64,000 nt of DNA from Imbricaverruca yamaguchii (GCA_034440575.1 JAOTOL010001553.1:1222501-1286500), one strand, 5' to 3'; positions 1-11,537 are shown, counted from the first letter of the stretch. The notes: a model not told the origin generated them from the sequence alone. Program-made: numbers and translations.

Positions 1-685
1 ATTGCCACAGGATCTGGATTGTCCTCGCGGACGGAGTTGCCGCCTCGGCGGGGCAGGCTGGCTGGGAGCTGGACACCGCCGCTTTGCACGAGGCGTTCTC
101 CACGTGGCTTATGCCTGCCTGGTGCGCCATGAGAGTCGACATTGGCTCGGCGCGCTGTGGCTCCACGGTCGGCCATCATGTGCCCGAAGGCCGGCTAGCC
201 TGGTGACTCAGACGGTGGTCAGCGGTTCTCACGGTGCCGGACGCAGCTGACCGAATAACGAGATGCGCCTGACGTTCACACACATTTAACCTGGCACGGC
301 AGATGGAGTAGGCAGACAAAGTGAGTAAAGCAGTCAACGTGTTCACAACACTCGAGCTTAGAGGATACCATGATGTACAAGGCCAGCTGGGCTTTCGTTT
401 TATTGCAGGTGGTGTACATCGCGCCCCTGTGTCCAGAGGCCAGTCTATAGACCCCGTTTGTGATAGCCACTGCATGTGGAGGGCACCCAGCCCATGCGTC
501 AGGCCACTCCAAACTCCGCCCCTCCCGTGCGCGTAGGCCGTGACCTTTCGATCGCGAGCCACACCCCGTCACCGACGTCTCTGGGCGCTCATGCGTCGAA
601 GCCGACGCCCCACTAACGACCCTGTCACGCCGACTGGACTATTAGTGCCTGCGCCAGGTCCGATGTCGCCGGCTGGTCTTCTGAT
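1..685. other. Non-repetitive stretch, no gene seen
   Basis: GC-rich, mixed-composition DNA with only short open frames (under about 130 codons) that overlap on both strands and show no recognisable domain, splice context or codon bias. I see no RNA gene or mobile element. Confidence 0.6.
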
Positions 686-889
686 GCGACCACCATCAGC
701 CCCGGCCTGGCACTGCCGGATCCGCTGTCGGTGCTAACAGGCCCAGAGGTGACGCGACCACCATCAGCTCCGTCTTGACACCGCCGGATCCGCTGTCGGC
801 GCTAACAGGCCGAGAGGTGACGCGACCACCATCAGCTCCGTCTTGACACCGCCGGATCCGCTGTCGGCGCTAACAGGCCCAGAGGTGAC
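686..889. repeat. 68-bp tandem repeat, 3 copies
   Basis: Three head-to-tail copies of exactly 68 bp. Each begins with GCGACCACCATCAGC and ends with AGAGGTGAC. The first copy differs at several positions (for example CCCCGGCCTGG against TCCGTCTTGA); the second and third are nearly identical. BamHI-like GGATCC occurs once per unit. No coding role is apparent. Confidence 0.95.
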
Positions 890-1422
890 CGTCTCCGGGG
901 TGCGAGACATGAGCTGTTCGGTGATTACGTCGGGCTCGAGCTCAGAGCTGACCTCTGTCGCGAGCCCACAGCTGGCCTCCGTATTGACTTCAGAGGGCAC
1001 TTCTTCTGCCTGTGGGCTCAGATGTTGATGTTACGACCTCAGAACTGTTCGCTGATGTGACCTGTGCAACTTCCCGAACTGATTGACCCCTGTGTCGGCT
1101 GCGTCAAGGTCAACCTCCGTCTCAAATCCGGAAAGAAGCTCTGTACCTCAGTCGCAGGTCCAACCTCTGCTGCTTCAACCTCACCCGATCTCGAGCTGAC
1201 AAACTCACCCGACGCGAAGCTCTTGACCTCAAAGCCGACCATGTCTCAGCCGTAGAGCTGTCTCCCGTCTGCATCCAAGCCTTGACCCCTCGTTCGCCGT
1301 CGGCGCCTATCCTCCGGACCTCAAACGTGTGAGCACCTGCAACACGCACATACCTTTGGGCCGGCTCGGTACACCTCTACTAGTACCCGGCGCGCGGTAC
1401 CGACTCCCCCCCCCCCCCTCTG
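890..1422. other. Degenerate low-complexity stretch with poly-C tract
   Basis: Contains scattered imperfect copies of a GAGCTGACCTC-like word, perhaps a decayed repeat, and a run of 13 C at 1406-1418 just before the next array. Short Ser/Thr-rich open frames exist but are not convincing as exons. Confidence 0.5.
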
Positions 1423-1700
1423 GCGTCACGACTATCACGGAGGTGAGCCGCCTCACGGCTCTCACGGAGGTGAGTCGCGTCACGGCTCTCACGGAGGTGA
1501 GTCGCGTCACGGCTCTCACGGAGGTGGGCCGCGTCACGGCTCTCACGGAGGCTGAGCCGCGTCACGGCTCTCACGGAGGTGAGTCGCGTCACGGCTCTCA
1601 CGGAGGTGAGTCGCGTTACGGCTCTCACGGAGGTGAGCCGCGTCACGGCTCTCACGGAGGTGAGCCGCACCACAGCTCTCACGGAGGCGGGCCGCGTCAC
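1423..1700. repeat. 27-bp minisatellite, about 10 copies
   Basis: Units share GGCTCTCACGGAGGTGAG followed by TCGCGTCAC or a variant. The unit is a multiple of three and lacks stops in some frames, so it stays open on both strands (for example a nine-residue ALTEVSRVT repeat). One unit carries a 1-bp insertion near 1552. The open frames are a consequence of the period, not evidence of a gene. Confidence 0.96.
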
Positions 1701-1877
1701 TGTGCTGCGGTCGGTGGTGTTATCGGCTGATGAATGACGCCAGCACCCCGGGCGTGCCTCAGGCTATTGCTCGGCCCACTGGACTGGCCCGCGGGCAATC
1801 GCCGCCGCCGTCGCCGTCGCCGTCGCTTGGGATGACGAGGCCAGGTGCGCTCACGCGAACCGGGGAGTCCTGCGGAT

Positions 1878-2150
1878 GTAGCCCAAGTCAGACGAAAGAG
1901 TGTCGGTGTAGCCCGACGTGTAGCATCTTACTCGCTGTTGGATCTGGTTCAGTATAATATCGGTTAGATATAGCACGAGACCGACGGAGGAGTGCCGGTG
2001 CAGCCGGTGTAGCATCTTACTCGCTGTTGGATCTGGTTCAGTATAAGATCGGTCAGATGTAGCCTGAGACCGGCGGAGGAGTGCCGGTGCAGCCGGTGTA
2101 GGATCTTACTCGCTGTTGGATCTGGTTTAGCATAAGATCGGTTAGATGTG
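1878..2150. repeat. 89-bp tandem repeat, about 3 copies
   Basis: The word AGCATCTTACTCGCTGTTGG starts at 1922, 2011 and (with one change) 2100, exactly 89 bp apart. A degenerate part-unit precedes the first copy. Copies differ at a few percent of positions. Confidence 0.94.
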
Positions 2151-3468
2151 GGACGTGGCACGATGCAGTCTTGCCAGACTTAGGATCTTACTCTAAGCCG
2201 AATTGATCCCTATATAATATCTAGCTCCATATGTGATTTAGACCGAAGGTAGATTTACCACGGTGAAGGACATTGTCAGATGTGGTATACAGCCAGGAGG
2301 ATCTAGCTTGGCGCCATGATGCTAGAATTAACACCATGTAGCATCAACTAGCATCATCATTAAATATAGAACTAAAGTTATTTGAGCTTCATGGCGCACC
2401 AATATTGCTAGATGTATAGCACCATTTTGCTGACATGGTCGGTTACCATCCGTAGTTTTTGTACGACATAGAAGTGGTGGTAGAAATTGGAAAGAGGGGC
2501 GGGGCTTATTTGACAGCGCTTAAGTCCGGGGAGGTACTTTAAGGGCCCTGCAGTGCTAAGACTAGTGAATTCCAGAGCGCGTTGAGTAATCCGGTCCGTA
2601 CGATCACATCGCAAACCTGCAGCTATCTGAGGTTTCAAACTCCACGTATGCGTAGCGTGCACTTAGGCCAGCGTCGGCGGATAGTGTTGTTCGTGGATCA
2701 GCTCGTGGCTGGGTGATTTTTGCAGGAGGAGAAGGCCACCCACGATGGGCTGTGGCCAGGCCGAGATACATGTTATCCATCAGATGATTAAGCGCGCTGC
2801 GTGACAGAGTCTGATGATGTCCGACACACCAACCGGCACAAGTGATGACGAAGATATTGCCGCTAATGTGTTTGTTTTTGCGCGTGCGGCTGCCCGCCTG
2901 GTGTTGGGTGCCCCCTTCCCCCGCCATTGTGTGTCACTCCCCGGAGCGCTATAGTCCGCCACGTTATGACGAACGAGACTGGCACCGGATGCGTGGTGGG
3001 CTGTTTGACAATCTCCAAATGTGCCGTTCCCCGGCTCGCTGCTGCGCTAGGTGCCCTGCGTGTGCGTGTGCCGCACCTCGTCCTCCCATTGGCTGGCTGT
3101 TGCTCGCCGTAAACAACTCCGAACGGCCGCCATACGTCACCGGCGCGGCCGCGAGATCGCCACGTCGCGCGCGGGGCCGCGAGCCGCGCCGGCGGGATAT
3201 GGCAGCGGCGATTTGGCAGCCCGTCCGGCGTCGCGGCCGGACGGCGGCGCTGATTGGAATCAGAATCGGAATCTTGTGCGGCAGTGGAACACGGTTGGTC
3301 GGGCCGGAGCGATAACGAGATGGAGGGCTGATTGGGCGCCGACGTGGTGCAGGCGGCGGGCCGCCAGAGCGGCCCACGTAGGATGGGCGATGTACGCGTC
3401 GACGGTGGCGCTCGGCCCGTGTGCTGTCTGTCGCGCTGTGTGTCGTCCCTGCTTGACACGGGCCGTGA
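2151..3468. other. Non-repetitive stretch, no gene seen
   Basis: AT-richer to about 2480, then increasingly GC-rich to 3460. The overlapping minus-strand frames at 2863-3542 are Arg/Pro-rich and lie in CpG-rich DNA. They have no recognisable domain and are probably non-coding. Confidence 0.55.
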
Positions 3469-3590
3469 CATCTCAGCGTGTCAGCTGAGCTCCACGTGTC
3501 GTGCCACCTGCTGTCAGCTGAGCTCCACGTGTCGCTTGACACTCGGTCTCAGCGCGTCAGCTGAGCTCCACGTTTCCGTGTCGTGTGCCG
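3469..3590. repeat. Short irregular repeat around GTCAGCTGAGCTCCACGT
   Basis: The 18-bp word GTCAGCTGAGCTCCACGT occurs at 3480, 3513 and 3556, with unequal spacing of 33 and 43 bp. It carries a CAGCTG E-box palindrome. Too irregular to define a single period. Confidence 0.8.
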
Positions 3591-3938
3591 CGCGCTTCGT
3601 CTCCGCTCCGAGACCCGACCCTGGCTCCTTTATGCGGGTGCCAGCACTGCGAGGGGCCCAAGCAGAGAACACGCCCAGTTCGCGAAGTGTGCGGCACACG
3701 ACACGGTCGCTAGCATTGCGCCCGTGACGTTGCGTAGATGAACCGACCTTCGAATCCTCTCGTGTCCGCCCCCCCCCCGCAAATTCCGTGCTGTGTGCCT
3801 CTCGTGCGCGGCGCCCCCGTGCCGTTGATTGGCCACCCGCGCGGACTGCGCAGCACAACAGGGCCATCTGTAACGGCGCATGCGGCTGTCCGGCGACCGG
3901 TGCGACCGCGCTGCGGCGAGTGATGGCGCTCTCAGCTG
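3591..3938. other. Non-repetitive GC-rich stretch
   Basis: No gene, RNA or repeat recognised. A C-rich tract lies near 3768-3778. Confidence 0.5.
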
Positions 3939-4312
3939 CAGACGTCCGGCGCAGACTGCCCGCCCTTCAGACGTCCGGCGCAGACTGAGCCCGCCCTTCA
4001 GACGTCCGGCGCAGACTGAGCCCGCCCTTCAGACGTCCGGCGCAGACTGAGCCCGGCCTTCAGACGTCCGGCGCAGACTGAGCCCGCCCTTCAGACATCC
4101 GGCGCAGACTGCCCCGCCCTTCAGACGTCCGGCGCAGACTGCCCGCCCTTCAGACGTCTGGCGCAGACTGAGCCCGGCCTTCAGACGTCCGGCGCAGACT
4201 GCCCGCCCTTCAGACGTCCGGCGCAGACTGAGCCCGGCCTTCAGACGTCGGCGCAGACTGAGCCCGCCCTTCAGACCTCAGCGCAGACTGCCCGCCCTTC
4301 AGACGTCAGCGC
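3939..4312. repeat. 31/28-bp minisatellite, 12 copies
   Basis: Twelve occurrences of GCGCAGACT with flanking CCGCCCTTCAGACGTCC. Two length classes alternate irregularly: 31 bp (GACTGAGCCCG) and 28 bp (GACTGCCCG). The last copies are degenerate. Most units contain the AACGTT-like palindrome GACGTC. Confidence 0.96.
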
Positions 4313-4412
4313 CGCCCGGCCGGCTGCACGGCCGCTGGACGGGTGTCGGCGGGGGCGTCCCCCCACCCGCCACCCGCCACCCGCCCCCGCACTCGCCGGC
4401 GCTGATTGTTGC

Positions 4413-4674
4413 CGCACGGACTGACCGCTCCCCCACCACCACCACATCTAGACACTGGCGGTCCCAACACCCGTCCGCTGGCAGTCCAAGTGGCTGCTTG
4501 GACGGCCGTCTCCGCTTGGACGGCTGTAGCCACAGTGGCGGCCCGCACGGACTGACCGCTCCCCTGCCACCACCACCTCCTGACACTGGCGGTCCCAACA
4601 CCCGTCCACTGGCGGTCCCAGTGGCTGCTTGGACGGCCGTCTCCGCTTGGACGGCTGTAGCCACAGGGGCGGCC
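4413..4674. repeat. 131-bp direct duplication, 2 copies
   Basis: CGCACGGACTGACCGCTCCC begins at 4413 and again at 4544. The copies are about 93 percent identical by eye and contain an internal near-duplicate (GCTTGGACGGC twice per copy). A perfect hairpin with 12-bp arms (CAGGGGCGGCCG, 1-nt loop, CGGCCGCCCCTG) sits at the right edge, 4664-4688. Confidence 0.94.
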
Positions 4675-4688
4675 GGCGGCCGCCCCTG

Positions 4689-5544
4689 TGTCGCGTTCCA
4701 CCAGACAAAGCGCAACAACAATAACATTTGCACACATTCTACTTCATTTCACTTCACTTCACCTGTCGATAGCGCCTGGTTCACACGTCCACGGGAACGA
4801 TACCCAACGACAACGCCATCATTGCCTACATTGCCATCATTACCATCATCGCCTCTACAGCAAAGCTGTCCATACATACCCCCTGGTAGCGAAGCTTACA
4901 GCCGGCATTTCTCCCCGGAACAAAGGGCACGTCTGGCCCTGCTCCCCGAGTGGGAACGGGAGCGCGAACCGAGTCGGCTCTGCCGACGCACGTGCCACGC
5001 TGACGGCGGTCCTGGTGTCGCGCCGAGATAGCACCCATCGTGCTGGCTCAGTCGTACACAATGCCGCGCCGCCGCCGCCGCCGCCGCCGCGCGCCAAGCG
5101 GGCCGCCCTCCCAGCTCGCACAGGTTCACTGAGCCGTAACCAGGCCAACACTGAGTCTAATCCCGGTCCGGCCTCACCCGACCCACCTGGGGACGTCCCC
5201 GGGCCTCCCGCACCACCCGTCGTCCGAGGGGGCGCCCGAAAACCACCCATCGTCCGACAACACCGCGAGCTGGTTTGCCGATGGTCGTTGATGGAGGCGA
5301 CGCCTCGTCTCTGGCAACGTGCAAGTGTCTCGATGTTCCCTGGGTGGTGCTGAGACACATCTGATGCCTGATCGGCCTGGTGTGGGCTGCGAGCCGAGCG
5401 CTGGCCTGTATGTGCAGCTGAGTGGTGACCTTAGCCACGGTGGGTGCGACATGTGATGCGCAACTGATGTTCCCGATCGTGCTGCAGATACGCCTGCATA
5501 GATAGCATGTGATGCCACACAGAACAATCAGCTTACAGGATTAT
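4689..5544. other. Non-repetitive stretch with a (GCC)n tract
   Basis: A (GCC)n microsatellite of about 10 units lies at 5063-5096. Short TTCAC and CATCAT-type simple repeats occur at 4738-4765 and 4817-4855. Open frames here are Pro/Arg-rich and driven by GC content. No gene is supported. Confidence 0.6.
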
Positions 5545-6003
5545 CGGACAAATGTACGGAAGTACAGATACACACATGGTTGTACGCATGGCGTATGCAC
5601 GTAAGCAAATGTACACACGTAAATTTACGTACGTGCAAAAGTGCAAAAGTACGTGTGAAAGACGTATGTAAGCGCAGATGTGCGTAATCGCCAAAGTACT
5701 CATCAAATATAAGCTTATGGCATAGGTAGGTGAGAGCGAATATACGTCTCGCAAATATACGTAAGCGAATGCACAAAAGTGCAAATTTATGCATGCACAA
5801 ATGTGCGCAAGTGCAAAAGTACGCAAGCGCAAATGTATGTCAGTACAAATGTGCGTATGTTCAAATGGCCTTGAGTGCGAATGCATGTATGCACAAATGT
5901 ACATAAACAAAATGTACGTAGGCGTGAAAGAACCTCAGTACAAATGTACGTATGCGCAAATATACGTAGACACAAATGCACGTAATGTACGCATGAGCTG
6001 TGC
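5545..6003. repeat. Degenerate ACGTA/GCAAATG tandem repeat, lower GC
   Basis: Imperfect units of roughly 16-18 bp built from GCAAATGTACGTA-like words, often alternating purine and pyrimidine (TACGTACGTG, GTACGTATGCG). The stretch is far less GC-rich than its neighbours. Minus-strand open frames are Cys/His/Phe-rich repeats that arise from the unit. Confidence 0.8.
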
Positions 6004-6078
6004 ATCCTTACATTTGTCCGTTTACCACTTTAATGTGTTTAACTCAGACACACGTTGTCTCGTATGCACTGTCACCGG

Positions 6079-6232
6079 GCCGTGGGCGGCGCATACCGTC
6101 TGGCCGTGGGCGCGCTTGGGCGGCGCATACCGTCTGGCCGTGGGCGGCGCATACCGTCTGACCGTGGGCGGCGCATACTGTCTAGCCGTGGGCGGCGCAT
6201 ACCGTCTGGCCGTGGGTGGCGCATACCGTCTG
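6079..6232. repeat. 24-bp minisatellite, 6 copies
   Basis: Six copies of GGCGCATACCGTCTGGCCGT-type units, most spaced 24 bp, with one spacer expansion near 6108. Followed at 6235-6255 by a 21-bp word ending CATCGGACATTGTG, which recurs at 6495-6515 after the next array. Confidence 0.95.
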
Positions 6233-6291
6233 GGGCGATTTCATCGGACATTGTGCAGAGTTGTATGCGTAGTCGTATGCGCTCCCACCTA

Positions 6292-6494
6292 GCCACGAGT
6301 AGCGTATCCGGTCTGTTGATTACACTACCATCTAGCCACGGGTAGTGTAACCTGTCTAGGGATTACGCTATCCCCTGGCCACGGGTAATGTACCCCGTCT
6401 GGGGATGTCGCTGCCACCTGGCCACGGGTAGCGGGTAATGTACGCCGTCTGGGGATTACGCTACACCCTGGCCACGGGTAGCCTACACCATCTG
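6292..6494. repeat. 43-bp minisatellite, about 5 copies
   Basis: GCCACGGGTA-type unit starts occur at 6292, 6335, 6378 and 6421 (43 bp apart) and at 6471 (50 bp, with an internal GCGGGTA duplication). Array ends are more divergent than the middle. The shared 21-bp flank at 6235-6255 and 6495-6515 suggests this array and the previous 24-bp array descend from one duplicated block. Confidence 0.93.
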
Positions 6495-6766
6495 GCGATT
6501 GCATCGGACATTGTGTAAAGTCGCTGGGCCCGAAGCTGGTGCGCGCGGCAGAAATGATGGATGTGGGCTGCTGGACAGGATATCGATTTGGGCCCGGTAC
6601 TTTGGCGAAGGCCATTGCTGCTCCCAACAAAAGAGAAGCATGCGCTCATCGCGCGGGGCGGAGCCTATCGCAAGGCGACTGGCAGAATCGTGATTGAGTG
6701 GAGTCCAGCCGTACACAAGATTATGGTGCCAGCATAGGTACGTACATATTGCGCTATCATATCCCC

Positions 6767-6905
6767 AACTAGGGATGCACACAATGCGTAACGAGGGATG
6801 TACATAGTCCGCAACGAGGGATGTGCATAATTCGCAACGAGATATGTATACGATATCCCAACGAGGGACGTATATGATCCCAAACGATGGACGATGAACG
6901 CGTCC
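6767..6905. repeat. 23-bp degenerate tandem repeat, 6 copies
   Basis: AACGAGGGATGTACATA-like units start at 6767, 6790, 6813, 6836, 6860 and 6883. Identity falls off towards the right edge. Confidence 0.9.
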
Positions 6906-8353
6906 TCCGATGTCCGTGAAGCTAGGCATTATGCCTGTTGCGTTCCATGGAAAACGTATAGCTGAAAACTCTCCTGTCACCCGTACAAATCCTGTATTGG
7001 CGCCCACTGGTGCCAGCAAAAGACAAAAACCTGACCGATCATACAACACGTGGAATGGTTAACTCATATGTGAACGGACACTGTGTCCCGTTACTGCAGA
7101 TTCAATCCGGTTCACAGTAAGTGCACACCGGTGTATTCCCTCTTTTAATGTCTCTGGTGTAGGTAACCTCAGAAACACCATGCGCATGTTTGCAGGAGTG
7201 TTCAGAATGCTGCTCTCTGTGGGTACTGGAGGAGGGAGAAGCGGCTCCGGCGGCTCGTTCCGGTTCGAGCCCAGCTCGCTGACCCGCGACCTGACCGGAT
7301 TTCAGGTCAACCACCTCCTAATCTGTCTTGATCCGGATCATTTCGGCGGCACAGTTAGCCTTTGATGAGGAATGTCTCTTATACATGCAGAATGAAAGGA
7401 CGTCTGAATTAACGGATCTTAACTCAAGTGAGCTAAGTATGCGATCAGAGGATTCGTGCGTCCTGTAATCATTGCGCTGGACTAATACGGACGCAGCTGT
7501 ATGCTTTTCAAGCTAATGCTGCAGAATATGGCTACCACCTGACCGAGGTGATGTAGCCCGTTGGAAGACAATTTGTCACCATGTCAGTAACTGTTACATC
7601 GTCACACCCTTCGGACACCTGGTGGGCATGCGAGGCCGCCCGGACGACACAAATAATCTACCAGAATCTATAGCTAGTCGGAAAAATAATGTCAGGCTTG
7701 CTGTTCGAAGCCGTCCTGACGACCAAGCATCGCCTGGCAGATTCTAACCCGAAAACGCAAGTCGCATGAAATTCTTTCAGCGTGGAAGTTGCAGGGGATA
7801 TAGTACTTAAAAGCCCAATATTACAGGTCGGCTTTCCGCCTTTATAAAGCCACAGAATATATGTGTACATTTGCCGTGGGTATGTCTCAGCAACATTTAA
7901 GCTGACGCGTGGGTAAAATACGCCGCACGCTCCCAATGCGTGAATCAAGATTGTATCCGACGTCGCGTAAACTCTATTTTCCCCCAGGCGGCCTCGAAAG
8001 CATGCGCAGACTCCCGACAGTACTCAGAGTTATCGCAGTCTCCCGGTCGAGACCATGGTCGCGCTGTCCTGCCCCGCTGTGCTGCACATGCAGCAGGGGT
8101 GTCCCGCCCACGCGCTGACCGGTGCTGAAGGAACCGGTTTGGCGGCGGCGGTCGTACTGCACCGCGCCGTGACCCCCCGTGAGTTGTGGACCGGACTTTG
8201 CCGACCCACCTGCGGCCACCAGGCTGGGAATCCAGGGCGCGTGGGACTTGGCCGATCCGCCGCCGACCGGTGGAGTCCCACGGGCTGGCGGGCCAAGATC
8301 GCCCAGCCGCTCGCCACCCCTGGAGCATAGGAAGGTGAAGGGCTGCACTCTGG
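6906..8353. other. Non-repetitive stretch, no gene seen
   Basis: AT-richer from 6906 to about 8000, then GC-rich. A 61-codon plus frame at 7180-7365 has a Gly/Ser-rich start but no convincing splice or domain evidence. Nothing else recognised. Confidence 0.55.
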
Positions 8354-9288
8354 CCCGCCCACAGCTGTGGGGAGACGGGCGGTACACTGTGGGGAGACGG
8401 CGGCACACTGTGGGGAGAGGGGGGGCTGTGGGGAGAGGGCGGCGGCGGCATGGGAGCATCCCGTCTGCAACTGTGGGGAGACGGGCGGTATGGGAGCCTC
8501 CCGCCCGCAGCTGTGGGGAGACGGGCGGCATGGGAGCCTCCCGTCCGCAACTGTGGGGAGACCGGCGGATGGGCCCGTCCGCAACTGTGGGGAGACGGGG
8601 CGGCATGGGAGCCTCCCGTCCGCAACTGTGGGGAGACGGGCAGTACACTGTGGGGAGACGGGCGGCATGGGAGCCACCCGTCCGCAACTGTGTTGAGACG
8701 GGCGGTATGGGAGCCTCCCGTCCGCAACTGTGGGGAGACGGGCGGCATGGGAGCCTCCCGTCCGCAACTGTGGGGAGGGGCATGGGAGCCTCCCGTCCGC
8801 AACTGTGGGGAGACGGGCGGCATGGGAGCCTCCCGTCCGCAACTGTGGGGAGACGGGCGGCATGGGAGCCTCCCGTCCGCAACTGTGGGGAGACGGGCGG
8901 TATGGGAGCCTCCCGTCCGCAACTGTGGGGAGACGGGCGGTACACTGTTGGGAGACCGGCGGCATGGGAGCCTCCCGTCCGCAACTGTGGGGAGACGGGC
9001 GGTGGGCGGGAGACGGGCGGTATGGGAGCCTCCCGTCCGCAACTGTGGGGAGACGGGCGGCATGGGGAGTCCGCAGTGTGGGGACGGGCGGACTGTGGGG
9101 AGACGGCGGCATGGGAGCCTCCCGTCCGCAACTGTGGGGAGACGGGCGGTACACTGTTGGGAGACCGGCGGCATGGGAGCCTCCCGTCCACGCGCATGGG
9201 GTCGCAACTGTGGGGAGACGGGCGGTAACTGTGGGAGACGGGCGGCATGGGAGCCTCCCGTCCGCAACTGTGGGGAGACGGGCGGTAC
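8354..9288. repeat. 40-bp minisatellite, about 22 copies
   Basis: Units run CTGTGGGGAGACGGGCGG, then CATGGGAGCCTCCCGTCCGC, 40 bp apart in the regular central part (for example 8821 and 8861). Truncated units occur near 8400-8450, 8990-9010 and 9060-9110. Each unit carries a GGGAG-C-CTCCC mini-palindrome. The period is not a multiple of three and lacks stops, so several frames on both strands stay open for 350-490 codons; these are not genes. Confidence 0.97.
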
Positions 9289-9580
9289 AAGGGCAAGCGA
9301 CATTTCCATTCGTTGTAAATGCCTGTCGAACAAAGCTCGCTGCAAAATGAAACGAAAACGAAAACAAACAAAACAAATCCGTCTATATCGCCAGCGAGTT
9401 CGCCAACTAACCATGCCGGTTGACCTGAAGGAGCATAATCTGCATAAAATGAATTACAACAAGAAGGAACGGCAAGACGGAAGGGTCGAGGGTGGCGTTG
9501 GTCCGTATTGACGGCTGGATGGCTGTCGTCAGTGCTGAAGGACGGCAGCCTTGCTGAAGTCCTTGCTGAAGAACAATGGT
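9289..9580. other. Short unique stretch with an A-rich tract
   Basis: An A-rich GAAAAC/AAAC run lies at about 9347-9383. The plus-strand frame that runs out of the preceding array is a read-through artefact. Confidence 0.5.
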
Positions 9581-9723
9581 GAGTCGAGACACTCGCGCTG
9601 CGCAGCCGTGAGACTGTACGGCCGAGCCGCAGCCCTCACTAGACGCTGTGATGGCGAGTCGAAACACCCGCGCTGCGCAGCCGCGAGACTGTACGGCCGA
9701 GCCGCAGCCTCACTAGACACTGC
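9581..9723. repeat. 75-bp direct duplication, 2 copies
   Basis: GAGTCGAGACACTCGCGCTG at 9581 recurs at 9656 with few changes. Each copy contains ACTGTACGGCCGAGCCGCAG. Confidence 0.93.
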
Positions 9724-10003
9724 CGGCGTACAGCCCTCCAGAAGCGGTAAATATGGAATTCACGGCCTCCATTGAAATAGGTGGCAGTGTTCAACACAAG
9801 CTCCACAGCACTACCGCGCCACTTTCAACCAGAAATGATAGTGGCGCGGCTCTGCACCGGCCGATTGTCGACGCGCTCCCAGGCCCCAAACAGCCAATCA
9901 ATCGGGCGGTAATGGCCGGTGGTCGGCGCGGCGTGGGCACCGCTCACCAGTTCCTCATTCCACCGGTCAATCACGCGAGCCCACCCGGCGGCTGCCCGCC
10001 GGC
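9724..10003. other. Unique spacer, no gene seen
   Basis: Non-repetitive DNA between the 75-bp duplication and the 25-bp array. Nothing recognised. Confidence 0.5.
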
Positions 10004-11109
10004 GACCGTCGGCTCCCTGCCACGTGCCGACCGTCGGCTCCCTGCCACGTGCCGACCGTCGGCTCCCTGTCACGTGCCGACCGTCGGCTCCCTGTCACGT
10101 GCCGACCGTCTGCTCCCTGTCACGTGCCGACCGTCGGCTCCCTGCCACGTGCCGACCGCCGGCTCCGCCGTCTGCCACGTGCCGACCGTCGGCTCCCTGC
10201 CACGTGCCGACCGTCGGCTCCCTGTCACGTGCCGACCGTCGGCTCCCTGCCACGTGCCGACCGTCGGCTCCCTGCCACGTTCCAACCGTCGGCTCCCTGC
10301 CACGTGCCAACCGTCGGCTCCCTGCCACGTGCCGACCGTCGGCTCCCCTGCCACGTGCCGACCGTCGGCTCCTGCCATCGTCCACGTGCCGACCGTCAGC
10401 TCCCTGCCACGTGCCGACCGTCGGCTCCCTGCCACGTGCCGACCGTCGGCTCCCTGCCACGTGCCGACCGTCGGCTCCCTGCCACGTGCCGACCGTCGGC
10501 TCCCTGCCACGTGCCAACCGTCGGCTCCCTGCCACGTGCCGACCGTCGGCTCCCTGCCACGTGCCGACCGTCGGCTCCCTGCCACGTGCCGACCGTCGGC
10601 TCCCTGCCACGTGCCGACCGTCGGCTCCCTGCCACGTGCCGACCGTCGGCTCCCTGCCACGTGCCAACCGTCGGCTCCCTGCCACGTGCCAACCGTCGGC
10701 TCCCTGCCACGTGCCGACCGTCGGCTCCCTGCCACGTGCCGACCGTCGGCTCCCTGCCACGTGCCGACCGTCGGCTCCCTGCCACGTGCCGACCGTCGGC
10801 TCCCTGTCACGTGCCGACCGTCGGCTCCCTGTCACGTGCCGACCGTCGGCTCCCTGTCACGTGCCGACCGTCAACTCCATGTCACGTGCCGACTGTCGGT
10901 TTCCTGCCACGTGCAGACCATCGGCTCCCTGCCACGTGCCGACCGTCGGCTCACGTGCCGACCGTCGACTCTGCCACGTGCCGACCGTCGGCTCCCTGCC
11001 ACGTTCCAACCGTCGGCTCCCTGCCACGTGCCAACCGTCGGCTCCCTGCCACGTGCCAACCGTCGGCTCCCTGCCACGTGCCGACCGTCGACTCCTTGCC
11101 ACGTGCCAG
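10004..11109. repeat. 25-bp minisatellite, about 44 copies, one CACGTG per unit
   Basis: The unit is CCGTCGGCTCC, CTGCCACGTGCCGA and close variants. Most units keep a perfect CACGTG palindrome (the E-box/G-box core). Variants include GCCAACC for GCCGACC, CTGTCACG at both array ends, and a few truncated units at 10160-10170, 10370-10390 and 10950-10975. The most uniform block is 10400-10800; the edges are more diverged, as expected from unequal crossing-over. Open frames of 240-460 codons on both strands are artefacts of the stop-free unit. Confidence 0.97.
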
Positions 11110-11537
11110 AGTCGGCGGCCCCACGTGTCTGTCACGCGTGAGCTGCCACGAATAGGTGCGGTGCTGATGAAGCGAGCTTCCCAGGGGTGTAGCTCTGTTG
11201 CTCTTTATGGGTGCAGACGTACTCACAAATCTGAATTGTCCACCCATAGGCCCGCTGTGTGCACTCGTAAAGTTCGATTGATTCGATTCGATTAAGTTTT
11301 GTTGATTTGTTGCATGTCTGCAACTTAGTTAGAATAGGCAGGAAAGGAATTATTGAACCGTAAAGTTCTTCCGAAGCTGCCGAAGTAATTGAATTGCTAT
11401 TTCCAGTTCCTTTTTTGGTCTCCTGCTAGGGCTTTGAGAAGGATTGAGATCCAATTCCGCATTGTACACATGCTAGATGTTCCACTGGATAATATATCCA
11501 GACCATGTGACCCAGATCAAGCTACTAAGAGGAAAGA
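11110..11537. other. Unique AT-richer stretch
   Basis: No gene recognised. A GATTC/GATTCGATT run occurs at 11276-11294. Lower GC than the flanking arrays. Confidence 0.5.

Noticed and set aside
5063..5096. (GCC)n as a coding homopolymer tract
   Set aside because: The surrounding frame has no supported exon boundaries, so it is simply a trinucleotide microsatellite.
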